A stretch of 64,000 nucleotides of DNA from JBDRCC01 sp043822065 [NCBI: archaeon] (GTDB lineage: Archaea; Undinarchaeota; CAZHTU01). The DNA is taken from NCBI GenBank assembly GCA_043822065.1, contig JBDRCC010000001.1, positions 19,332 to 83,331 of the forward strand. Reading direction: 5' to 3'. Under the pieces are notes generated by a model. It was not told the origin of the DNA, did not search any database, and saw only the letters and a list, made by a program, of their open reading frames with translations. The translations under genes were made by a program, and so were the position numbers. Positions 8,317-16,137 of this stretch are shown one piece after another. How positions within the stretch are numbered: the first letter of the stretch is position 1; each line of letters starts with the position of its first letter.

Positions 8317-9183
8317 ATGATAGTCTCCTGCGGGCACACGGCTTACGACAATATCTTTCGGCTCAAGGTCCTTCCTGAGCTGAACGGCTCCTGCGTCGTC
8401 GACCAGTTTGGCAGGCACTTTGGCGGCGGCGGGGCAAACGTCGCAGTGGCACTGGCAAAGCTTGGACTGAAGGTGAAGCTGTTCTCAACCGCCGGAGAGG
8501 ACTTCACGGGGTCGGAATACGAGAAGTCGCTAATCAAGAGCAAGGTGGACATTGAGCACGTGACCATAGCCGACGAGAAGACTGCCGAAAGCTGGATGTA
8601 CTTCGACGAAATGCAGCGCTACAAATGCTTCTTTTACTGGGGCGCGTCAAGGTTTTTGCAGTACTTCAAGGTCCCGACGGACATACGGAAGCACGACTTC
8701 TTTTTCAACGCCCTTGACCCGCAGTTTGTCAGGGCGAACATAGGGCTTGTCAAGGGGAAAGTCGCGTTCGACCCGTCGTATGACATATACCTCTACACGA
8801 AGGAGGACTTCGCTAAGATACTGCCGAGGGTGGACTACCTTTTCCTCAACGAGCACGAGTACCCGATTGTTATGAAGAACAGCGGCCTGACGAAGAACAA
8901 GATACTAAGGAAAGTGGGCACAATGGTTGTCTCAAAAGGCTCCGCCGGCTGCGAGGTCCACACCGAGAGCCATGTCCGGATGGTCCCAACTCCGCCAGTC
9001 GACGTCGTTGACACAGTCGGCGCAGGCGACGCGCACCGAGCAGGCTTTATGGCCGGCATAGAGAAGGGCTACAGCGAAGTGGAAGCAGCCAAAATTGGAA
9101 ACTTCGTCGCGTCATTTTCCATACAGGAATTCGGGGCGCAGGCGCGGCTCCCCACGTGGGAAGAAGTCGAAAAGCTCCTTTAG
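8317..9183 (+). CDS. PfkB family sugar/nucleoside kinase
   Basis: 288 aa ribokinase-like kinase. The N-terminal di-glycine block HFGGGGANVAVALAKLG and the C-terminal anion-hole motif DTVGAGDAHRAGFMAGI are clear; the catalytic Asp is in GAGD. The usual Phe/Ala after GAGD is A-H here. Substrate could be ribose, adenosine, fructose-6-phosphate or similar and cannot be settled. It starts at the base after the argS stop. Confidence 0.85.
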   Translation: MIVSCGHTAYDNIFRLKVLPELNGSCVVDQFGRHFGGGGANVAVALAKLGLKVKLFSTAGEDFTGSEYEKSLIKSKVDIEHVTIADEKTAESWMYFDEMQRYKCFFYWGASRFLQYFKVPTDIRKHDFFFNALDPQFVRANIGLVKGKVAFDPSYDIYLYTKEDFAKILPRVDYLFLNEHEYPIVMKNSGLTKNKILRKVGTMVVSKGSAGCEVHTESHVRMVPTPPVDVVDTVGAGDAHRAGFMAGIEKGYSEVEAAKIGNFVASFSIQEFGAQARLPTWEEVEKLL

Positions 9184-9202
9184 GCTACTGCCCCGCAGAA
9201 AC

Positions 9203-9211
9203 TAATTTAAG
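9203..9211 (+). promoter_or_regulatory. TATA-like box of tRNA-Arg(TCG)
   Basis: TAATTTAAG lies about 30 nt before the tRNA. Confidence 0.45.
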
Positions 9212-9235
9212 CCGGCTTAGTCTTATAGGTATTAC

Positions 9236-9312
9236 GGGCCTGTAGCGCAGACTGGAAGCGCGAGTGGCTTCGGACCACTAGGTCGGGGGTTCAAATCCCT
9301 CCAGGCCCGCCA
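9236..9312 (+). tRNA. tRNA-Arg (anticodon TCG), CCA encoded
   Basis: Acceptor GGGCCTG/CAGGCCC, anticodon stem AGTGG/CCACT with loop CTTCGGA, anticodon TCG (9270-9272), discriminator G9309 and an encoded CCA (9310-9312). The last bases of the CCA coincide with the left end of the short insertion that follows. The two tRNA genes in this window without such an insertion encode no CCA. Confidence 0.95.
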
Positions 9313-9402
9313 TAATATTTGTAGGTGGTTTTCTTTGGGGTAATGCATAGACCTTTCTTTTTCTAAAAGAAAGGGATTCGCTGAAAATCCCTCCAGGCCC
9401 GC
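9311..9402 (+). mobile_element. Short cargo-free tRNA-tail element A
   Basis: 92-bp unit between two 18-bp direct repeats of the tRNA-Arg(TCG) 3' end: AAATCCCTCCAGGCCCGC at 9293-9310 and again at 9385-9402. Inside it is a perfect 10-bp hairpin with a 3-nt loop, CCTTTCTTTT-TCT-AAAAGAAAGG. A related unit follows tRNA-Arg(TCT) at 18172-18275, with nearly the same hairpin, a shared GTTTTCTTT tract and the same downstream TTATTTT. The repeat layout is what site-specific integration at a tRNA 3' end leaves, but no recombinase fits inside; it could be a minimal element mobilised in trans or a deletion remnant. Confidence 0.65.
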
Positions 9403-9415
9403 TTATTTTCAGTTT

Positions 9416-10666
9416 TTATGCCGTTGGGTCTGCGACCTTTCCGATGAAAATGATGTTCCCGGTCTCTGTTTCCTGTATGATAAAGAGGAAGGGGTGGTCC
9501 GCGCGGAATATTTTAGGGGGCATGGGAAACCCCGTAAACTTCATTGCGACACCCGTTGCTGCTGCGACCTCGGTTCCCTCTTCGTTGACATCGATGTAAG
9601 CCTGGTGGAGCACTATGCCAATGTAAAGGTTCCGCGTGCCGTCCATCCCAGAAAAGTCTGCCTTGGCTGGCGAGAACGCCGTTGGCATTCCCATGGAGAT
9701 TAGGCTGTTTGTCAGGTCGTATTTGGTCTCAAAGGTGAACTTCGGGAGATAAACATCGACATCTTCGGCTTGCAGCTTGGCTCTCCACTCGCTTAGTTTC
9801 TCAAGGGACAGTGAATTTTCTAAGGCGGAAATATCCCCATCTTTTGGCAGGAGAACCAGCATGGAGAGCTGCTCTCCCACGTAGGGCATTTCAAGTATCT
9901 GGAGGTCATCCGTTTCTGTATATTTAAAGTTGGCTTCTTCCCCCGTCAGCTTCATCATTGGAACCTTGACAGTTTTGTAAGGGCTGACGCGGAAGTCTTC
10001 GTCCCTGGTGTCCGCCTTGTCAAACTGCTTGAGCCAGTCGCCCTTGAAGTAAACCGCATTTGTAAGCACGAAGCTTGTGTCTGGGGTTATTGTGCCCTCT
10101 GGAAACAGGTCTTTTATTTTGTTGTTAGTCTGACCTTCGACCCATGTGTTGATTGTGATGCGCGATTTCTCGGTTTCCCGGAGAAAGTCAACATTGGTTG
10201 CCTTCCCGCCATAGTATGATTCGACTGTGGTGAGGTACCCGTCCAGGAACTTGTAATCCTGCTGGGCCCAGAGGGCATTCGCAGTGTGGAGCTTGTACGC
10301 CTTGCCCTCTGCATTTAGCCGGTTGTAAAGGCTGGCGAAGGATGAGCGGCGGGCGGTGTCGTCTTCTGGAAAGTGGAATACGCCCAGCATCTCCTCTGCT
10401 GTCTCGCCGCGGGCGCCTTCGTATGCCATGGCTAACGCCGTGGAAATGCTCCAGGGGGAAATGAATAGGTTCTCGCCATCGGCTTTCAGTTCAGAATACG
10501 CGGCCAGGGCAAATTGCGTATTTGAGCCTATAAGCCCGCTGACCCCCTCCGGTGTTGCCTGGCTATCGTCTGCTGGTTGAGGGGAGGCTGGCGGCCTATC
10601 GCCGGTGCAGCCCATTGCAAGAACAAGGGCAAGCAGAAGCCATACGGGGAGGATTCCATTCTTCAT
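9416..10666 (-). CDS. Secreted serpin (serine protease inhibitor) lipoprotein
   Basis: 416 aa serpin, slightly longer than the ~370-aa core because of an N-terminal export region. Residues 1-20 form a lipoprotein signal with lipobox LAMGC, so Cys20 would be lipidated and the protein tethered outside. Serpin signatures are NLFISPWSISTALAMAYEGA near the start and ADHPFLFIIQETETGNIIFIGKV at the end (in parts). The reactive-loop hinge is of inhibitory type: EEGTEVAAATG from residue 362, which places the scissile bond near Thr378-Gly379. Inhibitory serpins trap serine or cysteine proteases irreversibly; the target protease is unknown. Confidence 0.93.
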   Translation of the reverse strand: MKNGILPVWLLLALVLAMGCTGDRPPASPQPADDSQATPEGVSGLIGSNTQFALAAYSELKADGENLFISPWSISTALAMAYEGARGETAEEMLGVFHFPEDDTARRSSFASLYNRLNAEGKAYKLHTANALWAQQDYKFLDGYLTTVESYYGGKATNVDFLRETEKSRITINTWVEGQTNNKIKDLFPEGTITPDTSFVLTNAVYFKGDWLKQFDKADTRDEDFRVSPYKTVKVPMMKLTGEEANFKYTETDDLQILEMPYVGEQLSMLVLLPKDGDISALENSLSLEKLSEWRAKLQAEDVDVYLPKFTFETKYDLTNSLISMGMPTAFSPAKADFSGMDGTRNLYIGIVLHQAYIDVNEEGTEVAAATGVAMKFTGFPMPPKIFRADHPFLFIIQETETGNIIFIGKVADPTA

Positions 10667-10691
10667 TGTACCTAGTAGATAAGCGCGGCGT

Positions 10692-10701
10692 TATATAATT
10701 T
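10692..10701 (-). promoter_or_regulatory. TATA box of the serpin gene
   Basis: AATTATATAA on the reverse strand, about 30 nt before the ATG at 10664-10666, giving a leader of only a few nucleotides. Confidence 0.55.
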
Positions 10702-10749
10702 TTTTGTTTTGCAGGGCGGCAGGGGAAAAGCTTAGCTAGGGGATGCGGG

Positions 10750-10784
10750 CTGGTTTCAGAGTTTAGAAACCAGCATATTTATTA
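10750..10784 (+). promoter_or_regulatory. Inverted repeat plus TATA before archaetidylserine synthase
   Basis: A perfect 8-bp inverted repeat CTGGTTTC/GAAACCAG (10750-10757 and 10766-10773) lies directly against a TATA-like CATATTTATTA (10772-10784), 28 nt before ATG 10807. It could be an operator that covers the transcription-factor-B site. Confidence 0.45.
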
Positions 10785-10806
10785 ATGACTCTGAGTATCC
10801 TAAATT

Positions 10807-11478
10807 ATGATAAAGCTAAAGGACTGGATAACCCTTGCAAACCTTGCGTTTGGGTTTGCCGCGATAATATTTATTCTAGAGGGGGACTACCAGACGGGCA
10901 CCAGGTTCATACTCCTCGCCGCGCTTGCGGACGGAAGCGACGGATTCATCTCAAGGAAGTTCTCAAAGCCTGACGACTACGGGCGTGAGCTTGACTCGCT
11001 ATGCGACTTAGTCTCATTCGGCGTCGCGCCGGCTCTTTTGATATACAAGTCGATTGTGGGCGGGTTCCTCGGGATATTCGTCGGGCTCGCGCTCCTTTCA
11101 GCAGCAGCCCTGCGGCTTGCGAGGTTCAACCTGGTTTCAGGAGGGGACCGCTCGCTTTTCATCGGTCTCCCGGTTCCGGCATCCGCGATACTTGTCGTGA
11201 CCTACTTCAATACTCACATAGTGCTTGAGAGGTACCTCATAACCGCGTTCCTGCTTTTCCTTGCCCTGCTTAACATAAGCGAGTTCAGGTACCCAAGCCA
11301 GAAGAGGGGCCTGAAGAAGCGGCAGGTTCTTGCGCTGGTCATAATTATCGGGTTCTTCCTGTACTATGTAAAGGAGGGGCTCATGTGGAACTTCCTGTTT
11401 GTGTCTGGCGTGATATACCTGATGGCGCCGCTGTATTACGGCATAAGAAAGTATATTCCGCCTAGGCTCCAGCTATAA
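10807..11478 (+). CDS. Archaetidylserine synthase (CDP-alcohol phosphatidyltransferase)
   Basis: 223 aa membrane enzyme transferring CDP-archaeol to serine. The CDP-alcohol phosphotransferase motif is present as ADGSDGFISRKFSKPDDYG continuing to RELDSLCD, matching DG-x2-(A/S)R-x8-G-x3-D-x3-D with Ser in place of the usual Ala. About six to seven membrane helices follow. The assignment to serine rests on the convergent archaetidylserine decarboxylase next door, with which it overlaps by 17 bp at the 3' end, and on similarity to the PssA branch. Confidence 0.88.
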   Translation: MIKLKDWITLANLAFGFAAIIFILEGDYQTGTRFILLAALADGSDGFISRKFSKPDDYGRELDSLCDLVSFGVAPALLIYKSIVGGFLGIFVGLALLSAAALRLARFNLVSGGDRSLFIGLPVPASAILVVTYFNTHIVLERYLITAFLLFLALLNISEFRYPSQKRGLKKRQVLALVIIIGFFLYYVKEGLMWNFLFVSGVIYLMAPLYYGIRKYIPPRLQL

Positions 11479-12064
11479 CTGAGATTCCTGCCTTCAGCTT
11501 GTCCCCTTTGGAAACTTTTGGCTTAAGCCTTGGAGGGAGGGTGACATCGCACCGCGAGCCGAAGCGTATCATGCCGAAGCGCTGGCCTTGCGAGAGCGTA
11601 TCGTTTTCTGAAACCCAGGTGACAATCCGCCTTGCAAGGATTCCGGCAAAGCGCTCGATTTTTAGGTTCCCTGATTTTGTTTTGAGGGTTATTGCCTCCC
11701 TCTCGTTTTCTGAGGATTTTTTCGAGAATGCCGGGGCAAATGTACCTCTCTGGTAGGATATCTTGAGGACCTTTCCATCACAGGGCATGCGGCTTATGTG
11801 GACGTTGAACGGCGACAAGAAGACGGATATCCTGTTCTTTGAAACAGAAACGACAGTTCCGTCCGTCGGCGAGAGCAAGCCAGGGATTTTTTTAATCCTG
11901 CGCTCAGGGTCGCGGAAAAAGTAGATTGTAAAACAGAGGAACGCGAAAGAAAGCCAGAATATGTACCTTGAAATGGCTGTTTGGAATGCGTAATACGCTA
12001 AGCCTATGGAGGCAGTTAGCGCAAGGACTGGGATGATGATTACGGAGGAGCCCCTCGCGAGCAT
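11462..12064 (-). CDS. Archaetidylserine decarboxylase proenzyme (Psd-like)
   Basis: 200 aa. It has two N-terminal membrane helices, then the decarboxylase domain with LSPTDGTVVSVSKNRISVFL, FNVHISRMPCDGKV, and a GS self-cleavage site in MIRFGSRCDV, where the Gly-Ser bond breaks to form the pyruvoyl group. This short archaeal/bacterial type makes archaetidylethanolamine. It overlaps the stop of carS by one base (TGATG), so carS-asd is one operon. Confidence 0.9.
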   Translation of the reverse strand: MLARGSSVIIIPVLALTASIGLAYYAFQTAISRYIFWLSFAFLCFTIYFFRDPERRIKKIPGLLSPTDGTVVSVSKNRISVFLSPFNVHISRMPCDGKVLKISYQRGTFAPAFSKKSSENEREAITLKTKSGNLKIERFAGILARRIVTWVSENDTLSQGQRFGMIRFGSRCDVTLPPRLKPKVSKGDKLKAGISVIAGA

Positions 12065-12564
12065 CAGTATGGAACCTCCTTGAGCTTGGCAAGGTACGCG
12101 AGTATGTTGAAGCTCCTGTGGATGAGGGGGGTTACAAGGATTAGGAAAGCGGCCTGCACCGGGTTCACATGTATCCGGATGCTTACAAAGAGAAGTGCGA
12201 ATATTATAAACATAATCTGGTCAAGGATACTCGCATTTGCGCCTGACGTGAAGCCGAGCCGCCTTTTGATGAAGCTGCCGAAGATATCACCAAATATCGT
12301 TCCAGACGCGAGCAGGAAGGCTGAGCCGGCTGTAAGCTGGCTTGCGAGAGGATATGCTGCGAGGAACGGCGCCGATAGGAAGTATGCGGCAGTGCCGCAG
12401 AGTATTCCAAGGACTGTGCCGCGGATGGTCTTTCCCTTTCCAAGTATAGGCCTGCCGTCGCGGAATTTTTTCCCGAAGTCGAGCGGCCTGCCTCCGCCAA
12501 AAAGGACGGGGGAGGCGTTAGCAACGTAGGCAGGGATGATAAACAGGAATGCGTCAACGAGCAT
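12064..12564 (-). CDS. carS: CDP-archaeol synthase
   Basis: 166 aa integral membrane enzyme (CarS, formerly DUF46) that activates digeranylgeranylglyceryl phosphate with CTP, giving the substrate for the head-group transferases on either side. Visible family blocks are ANASPVLFGGGRPLDFGKKF, DGRPILGKGKTIRG and SGTIFGDIFGSFIKRRLG. A TTG 15 bp further upstream is in frame, but the ATG at 12562-12564 lies 27 nt from the reverse-strand TATA (12587-12595) and is preferred. Confidence 0.93.
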   Translation of the reverse strand: MLVDAFLFIIPAYVANASPVLFGGGRPLDFGKKFRDGRPILGKGKTIRGTVLGILCGTAAYFLSAPFLAAYPLASQLTAGSAFLLASGTIFGDIFGSFIKRRLGFTSGANASILDQIMFIIFALLFVSIRIHVNPVQAAFLILVTPLIHRSFNILAYLAKLKEVPY

Positions 12565-12586
12565 GGCTTGGCTAAGCAAATTATTG

Positions 12587-12615
12587 ATTTAAAGGTTTGG
12601 GTAAATATTTAATAA
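12587..12615. promoter_or_regulatory. Divergent promoters of carS and the AIP synthase gene
   Basis: The reverse-strand TATA CTTTAAATC (12587-12595) serves carS, and the forward TATA AATATTTAATAA (12604-12615) serves the gene at 12635. Both are 25-28 nt from their start codons, so both mRNAs would be leaderless. Confidence 0.55.
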
Positions 12616-12634
12616 GGCTGGGTTTAGTCGTATT

Positions 12635-13336
12635 ATGCCCCTAAACGACTACAGGAAGCAGGCGGACGTGGTTCTCATGCCGCTTGCAAGGCGATGGATC
12701 GACATAAGCCCCAACAAATTCAGCGCCATGTCGATGTTCTGCGCAGTCCTCGCCGGGCTGTGCTTTTACCTTGGCGGGTGGCTGCTTGTTGGCGCGGCTG
12801 TTTTTGTTTTCCTAAACGCGCTGTTTGACGCCGTTGACGGGAAGATAGCAAGGCTGACAAAGAACACGACCCAGAGGGGGGACTTTTTGGACCATATAAT
12901 CGACAGGTATTCTGACATCGTCATCCTGCTTGGGATAATGTACTCTGCCTACGGGCACGTGGGGCTCGGAGTGTTCGCGATAATAGGCACCGTAATGACA
13001 AGCTACATAGGCACCCAGGCTGAGGCGAGCGGCGGAAAGCGCGAACGGGGAGGCCTGCTAGGGAGGGCGGACCGGATTGTGATAGTAATGTTCCTGCCGC
13101 TGGTGCAGGGAGCCATGCTGATGTACGGTACGCTGGTGCAGGGATTCATGCTGATGTACGGTACGCTGGTGCCGGGATTCATGCTGATGTACGGCATTGG
13201 GCAATTTTACGGGCTTTACCTGACCGGCTGGGTCCTGCTGCTTCTTGCATTAACAGGAAACTACACTGCGTTCAGGAGGTTCCAGCTGACCTGGTCGCGG
13301 ATTGGCGGGAAGAAGTATAGGGGGGAAAAACTGTGA
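12635..13336 (+). CDS. Archaetidylinositol phosphate synthase (CDP-alcohol phosphatidyltransferase)
   Basis: 233 aa membrane enzyme. The active-site motif spans DAVDGKIARLTKNTTQRGDF and LDHIIDRYSD, the normal DG-x2-AR-x8-G-x3-D-x3-D. Sequence around NKFSAMSMFCAVLAGLCFYL resembles archaeal enzymes that join CDP-archaeol to inositol phosphate. Residues from about 155 hold three copies of an 11-residue repeat (LVQGxMLMYGT) encoded by tandem 33-bp DNA repeats. It overlaps the next gene by GTGA. Confidence 0.85.
   Translation: MPLNDYRKQADVVLMPLARRWIDISPNKFSAMSMFCAVLAGLCFYLGGWLLVGAAVFVFLNALFDAVDGKIARLTKNTTQRGDFLDHIIDRYSDIVILLGIMYSAYGHVGLGVFAIIGTVMTSYIGTQAEASGGKRERGGLLGRADRIVIVMFLPLVQGAMLMYGTLVQGFMLMYGTLVPGFMLMYGIGQFYGLYLTGWVLLLLALTGNYTAFRRFQLTWSRIGGKKYRGEKL
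13100..13195 (+). repeat. 33-bp tandem repeat (x3) inside the AIP synthase gene
   Basis: Three nearly identical 33-bp units begin with CTGGTGC(A/C)GGGA at 13100, 13133 and 13166. They keep the reading frame and add 22 hydrophobic residues to a membrane segment. Near-identity at the DNA level indicates a recent expansion. Confidence 0.9.
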
Positions 13337-13764
13337 ACGTTGAAGAGGTAATGACCAAGGACGTCGTCGTCATAACAAAGGGCGCCAGTGTGAAAGACGC
13401 AATAGACTCGATTGTCCAGTTCCACGTCGGCTGCGTGCTTGTCATTGAGAACAGCACCGCAATCGGCATAGTGACCGAGCGGGACGTCCTCAAGAAGGTC
13501 ATCTCGCCAGGGAAGGACCCCAACCTCCTAAAGGTGGAGGACATAATGTCCACGCCACTGGTCACGGTTGAGCCAGACAGCAGCATAGAAGCGGCAGGGG
13601 CACTGATGGTCGAGAACAATATCAAGAAGCTGCCCGTAGTAAGAGATGGGGAGCTGGTAGGCATACTGACTGCGACGGACATCGTAGCTAACGAGCCGCG
13701 ACATGTCATTGAGCTTTCCGAGCTGATGCTGAAAAGCGGCGTTGAAGCAGGCGTTGGTGGCTAA
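13333..13764 (+). CDS. CBS-domain pair protein
   Basis: 143 aa consisting of two tandem CBS domains (about 7-60 and 70-125), with no catalytic partner. Typical strands are VEDIMSTPLVTVEPDSSIEA and NNIKKLPVVRDGELVGILTA. Such stand-alone modules bind adenine nucleotides and act as energy sensors. The start is GTG 13333, which overlaps the upstream stop; the last base of its stop overlaps the first base of the htpX ATG. Confidence 0.88.
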   Translation: MNVEEVMTKDVVVITKGASVKDAIDSIVQFHVGCVLVIENSTAIGIVTERDVLKKVISPGKDPNLLKVEDIMSTPLVTVEPDSSIEAAGALMVENNIKKLPVVRDGELVGILTATDIVANEPRHVIELSELMLKSGVEAGVGG

Positions 13765-14729
13765 TGGGAACCCTAAAACTGAAGGCGACAATGCTTTTGA
13801 CGTTTTTTCTGGTATTTGGCGTCCTATTTGCGTTCCTGTCTATTGTTTCGCTTTACTTCGGCTTTGGCGCATACGGGGCGCTTTTCATAAGCCTATTTTT
13901 TGTCACGGCGCAATGGTATTTCAGCCCCAAGCTGATAAGATGGTCCACCAAGATGCAGCCGCTCCAAAAGGGCGAGAACGCCTTTCTTGAGAACGCTGTC
14001 GAAGACCTTGCCAGGGAGGCTGGAATCCCGGCGCCGCAGATTGCAATAGTCCCGGACCCGACGCCAAACGCGTTTGTCTTCGGAAGGACTGTGAAGAGCT
14101 CCATGCTGGCAGTCCACCAGGGGCTTTTGAACACGCTCAGCAAGGATGAGGTCAAGGCAGTGCTCGCCCACGAGATAGGGCACCTGAAGCACAGGGACTG
14201 CCAGCTGATGACTGTTGTCTCTGCCATTCCGCTGGTGGCATACATGATGTGGAGGAGCACGTTCTTCACCAGGCGGCGGAGCAAGGGGGGCGGAGCAATG
14301 ATTGCGGTGGGGATAGCCTCGCTCCTGGTTTATTTCCTTTCACAGCTTCTTGTCCTTTCCCTGAGCCGGCTTAGGGAGTATTATGCCGACGCATATTCGG
14401 CGAAGGCGACGGGAAAGCCGTCCGACCTCGGAAGCGCACTTACCAAGATAAGCCTCGGGCTTTCAAGGGCGGAGAAGACCGGGAACTTGAGGGCTTTTTA
14501 CATAGGGGACCCGATAACCGCAAGGCGGGAAATATCTGCCGTGGCAAACCGCTCAAGCCAGTATGATGTGAACGGGGACGGAGTCCTGGACGACGCGGAG
14601 CTCCAGCGCGCCCTGAAGGAGGAGTCTGCGAGCAGGGGCGCAAGGCTGCTTGAGCTTTTCTCGACCCATCCAAGGGTATTCAGGCGCCTGGACGCGCTTA
14701 AAAAAATAGAAGGGGAGTTAGCCGCTTAG
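13764..14729 (+). CDS. HtpX-like membrane zinc metalloprotease with EF-hand
   Basis: 321 aa M48B protease of membrane protein quality control. Two N-terminal helices (about 8-50), the zinc motif HEIGH (His136, Glu137, His140), two more hydrophobic segments, and the third ligand Glu205 in REYYADA. Unusual: residues 268-279 (DVNGDGVLDDAE) form a canonical 12-residue EF-hand calcium loop with acidic/Asn residues at positions 1, 3, 5, 9 and 12, placed in the C-terminal cytosolic region before the STHP motif. This suggests calcium-responsive activity. Seen directly in sequence; calcium binding is inferred. Confidence 0.92.
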   Translation: MGTLKLKATMLLTFFLVFGVLFAFLSIVSLYFGFGAYGALFISLFFVTAQWYFSPKLIRWSTKMQPLQKGENAFLENAVEDLAREAGIPAPQIAIVPDPTPNAFVFGRTVKSSMLAVHQGLLNTLSKDEVKAVLAHEIGHLKHRDCQLMTVVSAIPLVAYMMWRSTFFTRRRSKGGGAMIAVGIASLLVYFLSQLLVLSLSRLREYYADAYSAKATGKPSDLGSALTKISLGLSRAEKTGNLRAFYIGDPITARREISAVANRSSQYDVNGDGVLDDAELQRALKEESASRGARLLELFSTHPRVFRRLDALKKIEGELAA

Positions 14730-14746
14730 GCTAACCCGCTATTTTC

Positions 14747-16087
14747 TTATTTCAGGTGTTTCTCAACAAACTCGTCGAGGACCTGCTCGATTGAGGGGTT
14801 GCTTATTGACGTAATGTCATAGGATACCCTGACAATCGGCTTGTTGCACTTCACGAGCTTGGCGAGGTCAATTGGGCTCCCGTCGACAACGACGTCGCAT
14901 TTGGCGGCGTTTATTGTTGTCTCCAGGTCCTTGAGCTGCTCCTCATTGTACCCCATTGCCGGGACGATTTCTTTCAGTTGGGGGAACTCCTCGAAGATTG
15001 CCTTCATCGTCCCAACCAAATAGGGCGTTGGGTCGATGATTTGAGCCCCGCCTTCCTTGGCGGCGACATAGCCCGCGCCGAAGCTCATCCCGCCGTGGGT
15101 GAGGGTTGGGCCGTCTTCCACGACGAGAACCTTCTTTCCTTTGATGCTTTGGGGGTCTTCGACGCTCACTGTGGAATTCGTCCGTATTATCTTCGCTTGC
15201 GGGTTTATCCTCTTGATGTTCCTTTCGACGGTTTTCACGTCCTCCGGCTTGGCGTTGTTCATCTTGTTGATGATTACTGCGTCTGCGACGCGCACGTTCA
15301 CTTCACCGGGGTGGTACTTGATCTCATGGCCGGGCCTGAGCGGGTCTGCGACCACGAATTCCAGGTCAGGCACGTAGAAAGAAACCTCGTTGTTTCCGCC
15401 GTCGAACACTATCACGTCAGCCTCTTTTTCTGCCTGGCGGACGATTTTCTCATAGTCGACGCCTGAGTAGATTACAAGGCCCTGTTCGATGTAGGGCTCG
15501 TACTCTTCCCGCTCCTCGATGGTGCAGTGGTTCTTTTCGAGGTCTGCGTATTCTGCAAACCTCATGACTTCCTGCTCGACGAGGTCTGCATAGGGCATCG
15601 GCTCCCGAATTGCTACGACCTTGAACCCTTTGCCCTTGAGGTAGCGGTAAACCGCCCTGGAGACCTGGCTCTTTCCGCAGCCGGTCCTGACAGCGGTAAC
15701 CGCGACTACCGGCTTGGTTGACTTAACCATTGTGTTATTCCTGCTGATTAGGCGGTAATTTGCTCCGGCGGCGAGTGCTATTGAGCCCTTGTGAACGACT
15801 TCCTCGTGGGAAACGTCGGAGTATGCTAAAATGACTTCGTCAATTTTGTTTTTCTTGACAAATTCGCTGAGCTTTGCCTCCGGAATCATCGGGATGCCGT
15901 TCGGGTAAAGCTTCCCTGCCAGCGCGGGCGGGTATTTCCGCTCGGCTTCCTCAATCGTTCCGACGTTCTGTTCGCCCGCAACGGTGAAGGCTTTCACGTC
16001 GTAGTCCTCATTGTCCCTGAAAACGGTGTTGAAGGTGTGGAAGTCCATACCCAGTGCACCGATAATAACAACACTAGTCTTTTTCAA
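14747..16087 (-). CDS. Cyclic 2,3-diphosphoglycerate synthetase
   Basis: 446 aa, the usual length. Catalyses ATP-dependent ring closure of 2,3-diphosphoglycerate to cyclic 2,3-DPG, a solute of some thermophilic methanogens. N-terminal Rossmann-like part, then a P-loop region AVTAVRTGCGKSQVSRAVY (about 129-147), IVFDGGNNEVSFY (Walker B-like), and NKMNNA. Start is TTG (16085-16087) preceded by GGGGGT, so initiation is Shine-Dalgarno driven. The partner 2-phosphoglycerate kinase is at 47330-48241, so both steps of the pathway are in the window. Confidence 0.88.
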   Translation of the reverse strand: MKKTSVVIIGALGMDFHTFNTVFRDNEDYDVKAFTVAGEQNVGTIEEAERKYPPALAGKLYPNGIPMIPEAKLSEFVKKNKIDEVILAYSDVSHEEVVHKGSIALAAGANYRLISRNNTMVKSTKPVVAVTAVRTGCGKSQVSRAVYRYLKGKGFKVVAIREPMPYADLVEQEVMRFAEYADLEKNHCTIEEREEYEPYIEQGLVIYSGVDYEKIVRQAEKEADVIVFDGGNNEVSFYVPDLEFVVADPLRPGHEIKYHPGEVNVRVADAVIINKMNNAKPEDVKTVERNIKRINPQAKIIRTNSTVSVEDPQSIKGKKVLVVEDGPTLTHGGMSFGAGYVAAKEGGAQIIDPTPYLVGTMKAIFEEFPQLKEIVPAMGYNEEQLKDLETTINAAKCDVVVDGSPIDLAKLVKCNKPIVRVSYDITSISNPSIEQVLDEFVEKHLK

Positions 16088-16137
16088 TTTGAAACCCCCT
16101 TACATTTCATAACTAGAATATAGGGATATGGCTGATG

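Noticed and set aside
9385-9402. Split-tRNA 3' half downstream of tRNA-Arg(TCG)
   Set aside because: Only the distal T-stem strand and acceptor strand are present, too little for a tRNA half, and the upstream tRNA is complete.
13100-13195. CRISPR-like repeat
   Set aside because: The units are directly adjacent without spacers and lie in frame inside a coding gene.
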